Positions 32,747-41,702 of a DNA stretch of 64,000 nucleotides are shown piece by piece; positions within the stretch are counted from its first letter, which is position 1; the number at the start of each line of letters is the position of its first letter. Made by a program: the position numbers and the translations under genes. The notes below the pieces were generated by a model. It made no database searches. It was not told the origin of the DNA and worked only from the letters and a program-made list of their open reading frames with translations. This stretch comes from Senimuribacter intestinalis (GTDB lineage Bacteria; Bacillota; Clostridia; Peptostreptococcales; Anaerovoracaceae): the NCBI GenBank assembly GCA_943192975.1, contig CALPCJ010000002.1:186001-250000 (forward strand). Direction: 5' to 3'.

Positions 32747-33629
32747 GCTCCCTCTTCTTCCCACCAAAATCAATTTCCGTTACAAACAGCGCTGCCATCA
32801 TCACCACTGCGCCCAGATAGGATTTTGCAGTCAAAACCTCGCCTGCGAAGAAATACGCCACCACCGCTGCAAAGACTGGTTCCAAGGTAAAAATAATGCC
32901 TACGTGAGCCGCTGTCGTATACTGCTGCGCGACAGCCTGCACGATGAATGCGACACCGGTACAGAACACTGCCAGAAATAGCACGCTGCCCCAGATCATC
33001 GGCGTCGTCGGCAAATGGGGCTGTTCAAAGATAAACGACATAGCAAGCATATAAACACCGGTTACGCCCAGCTGAAACACGCCCAGCTGAAATGCGTCAA
33101 CCTCTTCATGTGAAACCGCTTTCTCCGTCAGTATCAGATCGATGGCATAAGCCGTCGCACCTAAAATACAAAGAAGATCACCTCGCAGATTTGCCATATT
33201 GATAGAAAAATCGTCCTTTAAAGTCAGCATCATAATACCGATAAGACTCATCGTTACCGCAAAGATGATTTTTCTTTGCGGCTTCTTTCTAAGCACCAGA
33301 ATTTCTATAATCGGTACGAAAATCACCGTCAGAGCGCAGAGAAATCCCGAATTTGAAAGAGTCGTATATTTGACGCCAAAGGTTGCGCCGATGTAGACAA
33401 AGACCAATACCGATCCAATTAAAAGGCTATATTTCAGCGTCTGTTTATTGATACCTTTCAGTTTTCGCAAGCTCAAAAGCCCGCCGATAACAAAGGCGCC
33501 CAAGAACCGGTATGCGTTGAGCGTAAACGGTCCCATATCTGTCAGCGAAACATCCATCAAATAATAAGATACGCCCCAGCAAAGGGTTACCAGCACCAGC
33601 ATCATATCCGCCCGCAATTGTTTGTTCAT
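32727..33629 (-). CDS. EamA/DMT-superfamily transporter
   Basis: 300-residue membrane protein with ten predicted helices in two EamA repeats, ending in a short charged tail (GGKKREHDEPKA). DMT members export amino acids or metabolites or import small compounds; the direction here is unknown. It starts at 33629 behind GAGGAG, 22 bp after holA, and overlaps the sigma-54 activator, so transport and the adjacent amidase operon may be linked. Its place after comEC-holA may simply reflect read-through from the housekeeping genes. Confidence 0.88.
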   Translation of the reverse strand: MNKQLRADMMLVLVTLCWGVSYYLMDVSLTDMGPFTLNAYRFLGAFVIGGLLSLRKLKGINKQTLKYSLLIGSVLVFVYIGATFGVKYTTLSNSGFLCALTVIFVPIIEILVLRKKPQRKIIFAVTMSLIGIMMLTLKDDFSINMANLRGDLLCILGATAYAIDLILTEKAVSHEEVDAFQLGVFQLGVTGVYMLAMSFIFEQPHLPTTPMIWGSVLFLAVFCTGVAFIVQAVAQQYTTAAHVGIIFTLEPVFAAVVAYFFAGEVLTAKSYLGAVVMMAALFVTEIDFGGKKREHDEPKA

Positions 33630-33650
33630 TTCCGCAAAATCTCCTCGAAA

Positions 33651-34697
33651 TTAAATACCTGCAATAAATAGTTCTAACGCCATCTGACTGTCTAAAAGCC
33701 CCGTTTTAATCTGCCTGTCCACTTCATAAATCGCTGACAGCGTTTCCTTCAGTTTTTTCTGCGTATACTTGCTCGCATAAGGCATCAGCTTCTTGATTCG
33801 AAATTCGCTGCCGCCCAGTTTTTTGTGCATAGCGGAAAGATCAAGCCCGTCATCCCGCAGCTCTTTTACAGAAAGCAGCAGTTCAAACTGGGATACGATG
33901 ACCCCAATGATAGAAAATGCGTCCTTGCCGCTGTATAAAATGTTATATAAAATCTGAAAAGCTTTGTCTTTTTTGTTGGCGGTAATAGCATCCAGCATAT
34001 CAAAGACGAAAGTTTCCAAATCACCGCTGACCGTGCGCAAGATGTCCTCTTCTGTGATTCGAACTCCATCGCTGTGCGCGATGACTTTCTGGATATCATT
34101 GGCAAAGTGAAACAGTCTGTAATCACTTTCCTTGTTAAAATATCCCGTTTCCTCGATAAGCAAAGAAAGCACGGCAGGACCAATCTCAACCCCCGCCTGC
34201 TTAAAACGCTTCTTTGCAAAGGAAGAAAACTCCGCCTTATCTATTTTGTCAAAGTCATAGCACTGCGCAGACTTTTTCAGCGCCGCGGAGAGCACCGTAG
34301 TCATCTTTACCTCTTCTGCCGAAAAAATCAAAATAGTCTGTTCATTGCTTTCCTTAATATAATTTGCAAGTTCTTTGATCTCCTCTTTGGAAAAACCTCT
34401 GGCACTGTCGCTCAGCAAAGGTTTAAAATTCCTGACCCAGACAATGCGGCGTGCTGAAAACATGGAAAAAGTCTCAGCAGCTTCTATAATCCTGCTGCAG
34501 GAGGCCTCCTCGCCCTCGAGAAGTACATAGTCCATAGACGTCGTCGCCGGATTGACATATTTCTTAACCAGCGTCTCCACTGCCCATTTTACCAGATACT
34601 GTTCTACGCCATACATCAAAAGAACCTTCTCAAAAGTTTCATTCTTTAAGTGCTCTGAGAAGACCTTAAAACTGTGTTTTACGGGTTTTTTGTACAT
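33651..34697 (-). CDS. holA: DNA polymerase III subunit delta
   Basis: 348 residues, normal for HolA, the clamp-loader subunit that opens the beta sliding clamp. It shows the family layout: an N-terminal clamp-binding AAA+-like domain without a functional P-loop (LLMYGVEQYLVKWAVE), a middle lid domain and a C-terminal collar domain (DAFSIIGVIVSQFELLLSVKEL). It starts at 34697 behind GAGGTAAAC and overlaps the end of comEC by 19 bp. The comEC-holA order is common in Bacillota. Confidence 0.93.
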   Translation of the reverse strand: MYKKPVKHSFKVFSEHLKNETFEKVLLMYGVEQYLVKWAVETLVKKYVNPATTSMDYVLLEGEEASCSRIIEAAETFSMFSARRIVWVRNFKPLLSDSARGFSKEEIKELANYIKESNEQTILIFSAEEVKMTTVLSAALKKSAQCYDFDKIDKAEFSSFAKKRFKQAGVEIGPAVLSLLIEETGYFNKESDYRLFHFANDIQKVIAHSDGVRITEEDILRTVSGDLETFVFDMLDAITANKKDKAFQILYNILYSGKDAFSIIGVIVSQFELLLSVKELRDDGLDLSAMHKKLGGSEFRIKKLMPYASKYTQKKLKETLSAIYEVDRQIKTGLLDSQMALELFIAGI

Positions 34698-36895
34698 ACT
34701 GAAAGTTTACCTCGTTTATCTATAATTCCAACGGCTCCATCTAAATCCGTTCTATATACCATTGTATCAGATTTCCTTAATTTTTCAATGACCTTCTGGC
34801 TTGGATGTCCGTAATTATTTTTCCCAACACCGATGACGGCAATGCGGGGACGTACTGCTGTCAAAAAATCATCACAGCTGCTATAGGCGCTGCCGTGGTG
34901 CGCTACCTTCAAAACGTCCGCCGAAAGCTTATCTGTCCCCTGATATTTTTCAAGGAGCATCCTCTCTCCTTCCTCGGTAATATCTCCCGTAACCAGTACG
35001 GTAAAATTTTCCAGATGCACTTTAAAAATCAGGCTGTTCAGATTTTCATCGCTTTCATCCACAGACGAGCTTTCATCAGGCCAAAGGATTTCAATCCATT
35101 CCTTGTCTCCAAGACGAATCTTCTGACCAGCCCTTCCCTTGGTCAGCATATGCGCAACCGAATATACCTCTTTCAGCTGGCAAAGTCCCAGATAGTGATC
35201 TGTATGAAGATGGGTTGCCGCCGCAATATCCAGAGAGGAAATCCCATTTTTTAGAAGATAAGGTTTCAACGTCTTTTCGCCAACATTGTATCGAATGCTT
35301 CCTCCCCCATCCAACAGCACCTGCCTGCCGCCTGCGTCTTTTAAGTGAATGCAGTCGCCCTGTCCCACATCGACAAAGACTACTTGCGCCTTGTCAAAAG
35401 GGCTTGCACTTATCACTGCAGTCATTGCCACCGCTATACCTATTAGACCTGCCGTTTTACCCAGAAGTTTCCAATTTTTTCTCCGCAAATAGACTGCAAA
35501 AAATTCTGAGGCAAGTAAAAAGCTGCACCCGTAAAACAGCACCAGCAGCCAGGGCGGCGGCGAAACTGTATCGAAAGCCAATTTTCCACCTGCACCAAAA
35601 AAATGATTCACTTTTATCATCATCTGTACCAGTCCTTCCAGCACCTGCCCACAGCCAGGAAACACCATACCAGAAAATAGATAGACAAAGAACGCTCCGG
35701 TTCCAAGAGGTACAATGACGGATGCCAGAAAGACCACCGGAATATTACAGAAAAATCCTGCGAGAGAACAAACATTGAAAGTATATGCCATATATGGCAA
35801 AAGCCCCAGCTGCACGCTGAGCACTGCTGCTGCACTTTCTTTCATATACCGCTGAAGTATCGGTGCAAAAAATGCCATAGAAAGAACTGCAAGAAACGAC
35901 ATTTGAAAACCCGCTCCAAAGATCACATACGGATTTTTCAGAATAGAAAAAAGCGCTGCTGCTGAAAGAGCAGTCAGAAGGTCATACCGTCTGTGCAGAA
36001 ATTTTGCTCCCATGGAAAGCAAAATGAGAAAAATCGCTCTGTTCACCGAAATTGACCACATGGCAGCTGTGCCGTAGATAAGAAGTAATACGATAAAAGC
36101 TGCTGTCAGAAATCTGCTGTTTCTCTTTTTATTTATGGCGCAATATAAACTGTATAGCATGCCGATATGTAGACCGCTGACCGCAAGAACATGAGCGGTT
36201 GCATTTTTTCTGAATTCTTCATAGGTTTCCTCATCCAGCTCCTTAGTGTCACCAAAAAGAATACCTCTGAGAACGGCTGCCCCGGACTTTGACATAGAAA
36301 GATTTTTAATCAGCTGTTCCCTCTTTATAAATATTATGCTTTTCCCCTTACTCAACAGACTATCCGGCTTTTGTACAATGCGAAAGGAATCCAGCGTGGT
36401 GATGTAATGAATGCCCTTGGATTTTAAGTAAAGCTGATAATCAAAGGTTCTCGGATTAGAAGCACTGCGGGGAATTTCTGTCTGGGCCGCAAAAGAAACA
36501 GTGCAGCCCAGAAGCTGTTCGTAATGTTCTATCCTCTGATAATAGCGGCACAAAAGCTTTTCCCTACCGATTTGGCAGTAAATGCGATACTGGTCATCTT
36601 TAATTTTATCAATCTCGGCGACCACTGCTGAAAAGTTCTCTGCGCTTTCCAAGCTTTTTGAAAAAAGACTGCTGCCCGCTTCCATCTTTTCTAAAGACAG
36701 CAAAAGTCCCCCTGCCAGAAAAGATACCAGCAGAAGTAAATAAAATTTTTTTCGCGCCCTATCGCTCTTTACACAGATGAATGCACACACCGCCGTACAG
36801 ACAATTGCCGCAGGCAGCTGAATCTTTTCGAAAAACTGCATGCAAACAATACCGCAGATAACAGCTGTCGTCATTGATAATAGTTTTCGTCTCAT
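34679..36895 (-). CDS. comEC: DNA internalization competence protein ComEC/Rec2
   Basis: 738-residue polytopic membrane protein that forms the channel for single-stranded DNA uptake. An N-terminal pair of helices and soluble DUF4131/OB region lead into the Competence domain (VSGLHIGMLYSL near 240). The C-terminus is a metallo-beta-lactamase domain with THLHTDHYLG and a later VAHHGS, proposed to degrade one strand. It is full length. It starts at 36895 after GAGGAAACC and is divergent from the PBP gene. No other competence genes are nearby. Confidence 0.94.
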   Translation of the reverse strand: MRRKLLSMTTAVICGIVCMQFFEKIQLPAAIVCTAVCAFICVKSDRARKKFYLLLLVSFLAGGLLLSLEKMEAGSSLFSKSLESAENFSAVVAEIDKIKDDQYRIYCQIGREKLLCRYYQRIEHYEQLLGCTVSFAAQTEIPRSASNPRTFDYQLYLKSKGIHYITTLDSFRIVQKPDSLLSKGKSIIFIKREQLIKNLSMSKSGAAVLRGILFGDTKELDEETYEEFRKNATAHVLAVSGLHIGMLYSLYCAINKKRNSRFLTAAFIVLLLIYGTAAMWSISVNRAIFLILLSMGAKFLHRRYDLLTALSAAALFSILKNPYVIFGAGFQMSFLAVLSMAFFAPILQRYMKESAAAVLSVQLGLLPYMAYTFNVCSLAGFFCNIPVVFLASVIVPLGTGAFFVYLFSGMVFPGCGQVLEGLVQMMIKVNHFFGAGGKLAFDTVSPPPWLLVLFYGCSFLLASEFFAVYLRRKNWKLLGKTAGLIGIAVAMTAVISASPFDKAQVVFVDVGQGDCIHLKDAGGRQVLLDGGGSIRYNVGEKTLKPYLLKNGISSLDIAAATHLHTDHYLGLCQLKEVYSVAHMLTKGRAGQKIRLGDKEWIEILWPDESSSVDESDENLNSLIFKVHLENFTVLVTGDITEEGERMLLEKYQGTDKLSADVLKVAHHGSAYSSCDDFLTAVRPRIAVIGVGKNNYGHPSQKVIEKLRKSDTMVYRTDLDGAVGIIDKRGKLSVCTKNP

Positions 36896-37030
36896 GGTTT
36901 CCTCACAAGACGCACAAGTTCCATTTATAGTTTAATCAGTCACTGTGGTATATTCAAGTTATTATCAAGAAATTACTGTGAAATTTGGTATAAAAAGGAA
37001 TAATAAATTTGAGAAAATATGAAATATCCT

Positions 37031-37059
37031 TTAACTTTCGTGGTGAATTATGGTATACT
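37031..37059 (+). promoter_or_regulatory. Promoter of the class A PBP gene
   Basis: TTAACT (37031-37036), 17-bp spacer, TATACT (37054-37059), about 40 bp upstream of the start codon. Confidence 0.55.
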
Positions 37060-37100
37060 AAGTAGGAGTATTATTTTCGCAAGAAAGGAATGCAATATCT

Positions 37101-40022
37101 ATGCGTAGCGATAGAAACAAAAGATCAAAATCAAGACAAACAAAGCAGCAGGTCACTGAGCAGGCAGTTATGCACTCTGAGAGCAATACTGCTGTTCCCA
37201 CTACTAATAAAAAGAAAAAAAAGCACAGGCTCAACTGGAAACGGTTTATCCTGTTCTTATTCTGTATCTTCCTGCTGGTCTGTATTGCAGTAGGTATTTA
37301 CGTCGGCCGCGCAATTTCAGCAGCACCGGATATTGATACCAGTGAAATTTATTCTATTCTGTCCGAGAGCACAGTTATCTATGACGATGAAGGCAACGAA
37401 ATTGATACTGTATTTTCAGAACAGAACAGAACCAATGTAGAATACAAAGATCTTCCGCAGGATTTAATTGACGCAGTTGTCGCTCTGGAGGACAAAACTT
37501 TCTGGGATCATCACGGATTTAACTTTATTCGTATATTGGGTGCCATTAAGGAATCTATTTTCGGCGGCGGACAGGTCAGCGGAACCAGTACCATCACCCA
37601 GCAACTTGCCAGAAATCTATTTCTGAAAGATAAGCAGTTCGACCACGACATGACTCGTAAGATTCAAGAAGCTTATTACACCATAATACTGGAAAAAGAG
37701 CTTTCCAAAGAAGAAATTATCACCGCCTATCTGAATACCATTTATCTGGGATACGGCAGTTACGGCGTTCAAGCGGCTTCTCAGGCATATTTTTCCAAAG
37801 ATGTACAGGACTTGACTTTAGCGCAGTGTGCAGCCCTTGCTGCCCTTCCACAGTCCCCTGCTGATTCTCAGTTGGTGCTCTTTGTGGGAAGTCAAGATGT
37901 TTCTTCCAAGGACAAAAACATCCTAAAGAGCAATTCCAGAGGTACTTATATCGCCAATGACGCCAGCAAAGATCGGCGTGACATCTGCCTTTCCCTCATG
38001 CTGGAGCAAGGCTACATCACACAGAAAGAATACGATAAGGCTTCTTCTACTAAATTAAAGAAAATGCTGAATCCTACTTATAACAGTATTTTAGAAAAGT
38101 CTGCATACTTTGAGGACTATGTCATTGACCAGGTCATAGAAGCCCTGATGGAAGAAAAGGAATGGGACTACGATACAGCCTGGAACAAAGTATATAACGG
38201 CGGTCTGAGGATATATTCCACTTTGGACGCACAAGCACAGCAGGTCATCGAAACTGAGTTTGACAACGATGCAAACTTCCCTGCCTCTTATACTTACAAT
38301 ACACCAAATATGGACTCCTATGACAGTTACTTTGACGCAGAAGGCAACTTTACTCTGCAAAAAGGCGAGTTCTTAAAACGAAAGGACGGCGGTCTGGTCA
38401 TCAAGACCGGCAAGCGTCTCAATGTATACGAAACTACCGTAAACGGAGAAACCGATTATAGTATTGAGTTTAAAAACATGTACAAATACGAAAATGGAAC
38501 CCTTTATACCATCAGCGGCGGTTTTATCAATATTCCGCAGAAATATAAAATTATGAACAAAAAGGGTAACATTCAGATTCCGGCAGAATTCTTTGAGGAT
38601 GAGGACTACGCAAACTTCTTCATCTTCAACGACGACGGAACCATAACCATTCCGTCTACTTCCTATACGCTGAACCAGAAAGTTGTTCAGCCTCAGGCCG
38701 CCATGACCATTGTGGAAAATTCCACCGGTTATATCAAGGCCATGGTTGGCGGCAGAAAAACTGCCGGCAGAAGGCTGCACAATAGAGCTATCAGCCCGGA
38801 ACAGCCTGGATCTTCCATCAAGCCGCTGGCAGTATACTCTGCTGCTATTGCGCAGAGTGCTGAGGAAGCAAAAAACGGAAAAAAACATAATTTTACCAAT
38901 TTCAAAATTGATAAACAAGGCGATAAGCTCTGGGGCTACTATCTAACACCGGCTTCCATTGTCATTGATGAGAAAACTACCATCAATGGCAAGGTTTGGC
39001 CTCAAAATGCTGGCGGTGCCGGCTATTCCGGGCCTATGACCATGCGTACTGCCCTCCAACAGTCCATCAATACCTGTGCTGTTAAGATCTTCCTTCAGGT
39101 TGGTGCAGATTATTCCGCAAACCTGGTAGAAAAATTCGGCATCACGACTTTAGAGCGAGAAGGCAGTGTTAACGACATGAATCCTGCCGGTCTTGCCCTC
39201 GGTGGTCTGACTAATGGTGTTACTACACTGGATATGGCAAGCGCCTATACGGTATTCCCTAACAACGGAACCCGTCGCGAAACAACCGCATTTACCAAAA
39301 TTGTAGACAGTCAAGATGAAACTCTGGTTGACCGCACAAAAACAAAGAGCCACCGTGTTTTAGACTCCGGTGTTGCATGGATTATGACAGATATGCTGAA
39401 ATCCGTTGTATCACAGGGCATCGGCTATCCCGCAGCAATTTCCGGCGTACAGGTTGGCGGAAAAACCGGTACAACTGACCATCAGGTTGATATCTGGTTT
39501 GATGGATTTACTCCATCCTACTCCGCTTCCCTTTGGATTGGTGTGGATCAGAACTGCAACGGTACAGAAATGAGTGGACCTGCAGCAAGACTCTGGGGTA
39601 AAATCATGAATCAGATTGACGGCGCAAAACAGGGCTCCTACAAGAGCATGCCAAGCAATGTCATCTCCTCCGGCGGAGAATATTACATCGCAGGTACGCA
39701 AGGCGGCGTCGGCAGTATCAAGGATTTAGAAAAGAAAGTTGCTATCTGTAAGGAAACCGGTTATCTGGCTACACCTGATTGTCCGGACACCGAAAAGAAA
39801 GGCTATTTCGACTTTGGCAATGACGATGATATTCCAAGATTCTACTGCCATAAACACAATGCTAACCCTGAAAAATATCCAATCAATCCGGATGAAAACT
39901 ATATTCCGTTCGTAAAACCAGAAGAGCCAGAGGACGATGATCCGGATAAACCAAAACCGGATGATTCTGATAATGAGAATGATGATGGTGATGGTGATGG
40001 CGAAGAAGACGACGCAGCATAA
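37101..40022 (+). CDS. Class A penicillin-binding protein (transglycosylase/transpeptidase, PBP1A family)
   Basis: 973 residues. A basic cytoplasmic tail and one transmembrane helix (about 50-70) are followed by the GT51 glycosyltransferase (ALEDKTFWDHHG, GTSTITQQLARN) and the transpeptidase domain with SxxK (SSIK), SIN and KTGT motifs. It polymerises and cross-links peptidoglycan outside the membrane. A long insertion (about 395-530) lies between the two catalytic domains, and the C-terminus is a strongly acidic Asp/Glu-rich tail of about 45 residues, a feature of many clostridial PBPs. It is one of very few plus-strand housekeeping genes here. It starts at 37101 behind AAGAAAGGA. Confidence 0.93.
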   Translation: MRSDRNKRSKSRQTKQQVTEQAVMHSESNTAVPTTNKKKKKHRLNWKRFILFLFCIFLLVCIAVGIYVGRAISAAPDIDTSEIYSILSESTVIYDDEGNEIDTVFSEQNRTNVEYKDLPQDLIDAVVALEDKTFWDHHGFNFIRILGAIKESIFGGGQVSGTSTITQQLARNLFLKDKQFDHDMTRKIQEAYYTIILEKELSKEEIITAYLNTIYLGYGSYGVQAASQAYFSKDVQDLTLAQCAALAALPQSPADSQLVLFVGSQDVSSKDKNILKSNSRGTYIANDASKDRRDICLSLMLEQGYITQKEYDKASSTKLKKMLNPTYNSILEKSAYFEDYVIDQVIEALMEEKEWDYDTAWNKVYNGGLRIYSTLDAQAQQVIETEFDNDANFPASYTYNTPNMDSYDSYFDAEGNFTLQKGEFLKRKDGGLVIKTGKRLNVYETTVNGETDYSIEFKNMYKYENGTLYTISGGFINIPQKYKIMNKKGNIQIPAEFFEDEDYANFFIFNDDGTITIPSTSYTLNQKVVQPQAAMTIVENSTGYIKAMVGGRKTAGRRLHNRAISPEQPGSSIKPLAVYSAAIAQSAEEAKNGKKHNFTNFKIDKQGDKLWGYYLTPASIVIDEKTTINGKVWPQNAGGAGYSGPMTMRTALQQSINTCAVKIFLQVGADYSANLVEKFGITTLEREGSVNDMNPAGLALGGLTNGVTTLDMASAYTVFPNNGTRRETTAFTKIVDSQDETLVDRTKTKSHRVLDSGVAWIMTDMLKSVVSQGIGYPAAISGVQVGGKTGTTDHQVDIWFDGFTPSYSASLWIGVDQNCNGTEMSGPAARLWGKIMNQIDGAKQGSYKSMPSNVISSGGEYYIAGTQGGVGSIKDLEKKVAICKETGYLATPDCPDTEKKGYFDFGNDDDIPRFYCHKHNANPEKYPINPDENYIPFVKPEEPEDDDPDKPKPDDSDNENDDGDGDGEEDDAA

Positions 40023-40035
40023 AATCATGTATGAT

Positions 40036-40074
40036 AAAAGCGGCTAATTGACCTAACTGGCCATAGCCGCTTTT
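40036..40074. terminator. Terminator after the PBP gene
   Basis: AAAAGCGGCTA/TAGCCGCTTTT stem between convergent genes, usable on both strands. Confidence 0.8.
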
Positions 40075-40145
40075 GTTATAAGTTTTTTTATATGGTTTGC
40101 GAAAGCCTCGCTATATTTACCTATACTTCTCCCTCCAAAATGTGT

Positions 40146-40796
40146 CTACAGTACTTCCTTAAATTCTTTTACCCGTTCCGTCAGATTTTCTGCACCAAAG
40201 ACTGCTGAACCTGCCACAAAGATATCGCAGCTGGCAGCTTTAACCATTTCCACATTGTCGAGAGTGATACCTCCATCTACTTCAATAGTATAGTGATAAC
40301 CGGCTTCCCTGCGCAAGGTATCCAACTGGCGGATTTTATCCAAAGCTACCGGAATAAATTTCTGTCCTCCAAAACCCGGATTTACAGACATCACCAGAAT
40401 TAAATCTACATCCTCCAGCACACATTCCAGTGTAGAAATCGGCGTTGCTGGATTAATTGCAACTCCTGCCTTTACGCCGTAAGCTTTGATGTTCTGCAGG
40501 CTCCTATGCAGGTGGGGGCAAGCTTCTTGATGAACCACTATGTATTCAGTCCTATCAGTTACAAAATCGCTTACATACTGGTCAGGATTTTCAATCATCA
40601 AATGAACATCATAAGGGGCTGTGTCCAGCTTGTTCAGCGCTTTCATGACAGCTGCACCAAAGCTGATGTTGGGCACGAAATGACCGTCCATCACATCTAT
40701 GTGGACGTAATCAGCGCCCGCCCTGCTGATTTCCTCTACCTGTTTGCCCAATTCGGCAAAATCTGCCGATAAAATTGAAGGTGCAAGTTTTCCCAT
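40146..40796 (-). CDS. rpe: Ribulose-phosphate 3-epimerase
   Basis: 216-residue TIM-barrel enzyme interconverting ribulose 5-phosphate and xylulose 5-phosphate in the pentose phosphate pathway. Signature elements are ILSADF at the start, HIDVMDGHFVPN (metal ligands and acid), VHLMIENP, SVNPGFGGQKF and EVDGGIT. It starts at 40796 behind GGAGAG. It lies downstream of the rsgA-pknB-stp group, the same order as in many Bacillota (stp-pknB-rsgA-rpe). Confidence 0.95.
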   Translation of the reverse strand: MGKLAPSILSADFAELGKQVEEISRAGADYVHIDVMDGHFVPNISFGAAVMKALNKLDTAPYDVHLMIENPDQYVSDFVTDRTEYIVVHQEACPHLHRSLQNIKAYGVKAGVAINPATPISTLECVLEDVDLILVMSVNPGFGGQKFIPVALDKIRQLDTLRREAGYHYTIEVDGGITLDNVEMVKAASCDIFVAGSAVFGAENLTERVKEFKEVL

Positions 40797-40834
40797 CGTT
40801 TTCTCTCCGTTCTGCTGCAGGTGCAGCTACAAAT

Positions 40835-41701
40835 TTAATACTTCTTTTTTTTCTTTATTTCTTCCATATTTGCAAGGTAGGAATCATACCGAATCCTGCT
40901 GACTTTTCCCTCTTCCAATGCCGCTCTAACCGCACAGTTCGGCTCTTTGATATGCCTGCAGTTATCAAATCGGCAGGCATAACTAAGTGCTGCAAACTCT
41001 GGATAATATGAAGCCAAATTCTCTTCTGAAGCCTCTAAAATATCAAAGGAGGTAAAGCCCGGCGTGTCAAAGACCAGGCCGCCATTATCAGTCTCAAAGA
41101 TTTCCACATGTCTAGTGGTGTGCTTTCCCCTCTGCGTCTTCTGACTGACCGTGCCGGTTTCCATGTTCGCGTGAGGAATGAGAAGATTGGTAATGGTCGA
41201 TTTTCCCACACCGGAAGGTCCCGCAAAAGCTGCTCGCTTTCCAGAGAGCTGTGCGGACAATTTCTCAATTCCTTCGCCGGTTTTTCCGCTGACAAAGACC
41301 ATAGGATATATACTGCCGTAAATATCCCGTATTTCCTCCAGCGCTGTTTCCTTTGCCAAATCACACTTGTTGACGCAAAGAATCACCTCCGTATCCCAAT
41401 ATTCCGCCATAATCAGAAACTTGTCAATGACATGAAAGTTCGGCTTAGGTTTGGTCGCCGCAAAGACCACTATAAAACAGTCCACGTTGGCAATAGGAGG
41501 CCTGATAAATTGATTCTTTCTGGGCAAAATCTCATTGATGATTCCATCACCGTCTGGAAGAACCTCCATTTCCACATTATCTCCAACTGCCAAAGTAATC
41601 CCTTCTTTTTTGAAAATCCCCCGCCCTTTTGTCTGATATACACCATCAGCGGTTTTTACATAGTAAAAACCGCCGATTCCTTTCATGATAATCCCTTTCA
41701 T
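40835..41701 (-). CDS. rsgA: Ribosome small subunit-dependent GTPase A
   Basis: About 288 residues. An N-terminal OB domain precedes the circularly permuted GTPase (NKCD before GPSGVGKST and DTPG) and a C-terminal zinc site (C-x-FDNC-x-HIKEPNC). RsgA checks 30S subunit maturation. I start at 41701, where MKGIIMKGIGGFYYV matches the family's usual opening; it begins right after the kinase stop codon. An ATG at 41686 preceded by AAAGGGA is the alternative. The longer frame to 41770 overlaps the kinase gene and is unlikely. Confidence 0.93.
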   Translation of the reverse strand: MKGIIMKGIGGFYYVKTADGVYQTKGRGIFKKEGITLAVGDNVEMEVLPDGDGIINEILPRKNQFIRPPIANVDCFIVVFAATKPKPNFHVIDKFLIMAEYWDTEVILCVNKCDLAKETALEEIRDIYGSIYPMVFVSGKTGEGIEKLSAQLSGKRAAFAGPSGVGKSTITNLLIPHANMETGTVSQKTQRGKHTTRHVEIFETDNGGLVFDTPGFTSFDILEASEENLASYYPEFAALSYACRFDNCRHIKEPNCAVRAALEEGKVSRIRYDSYLANMEEIKKKKKY

Positions 41702-41702
41702 C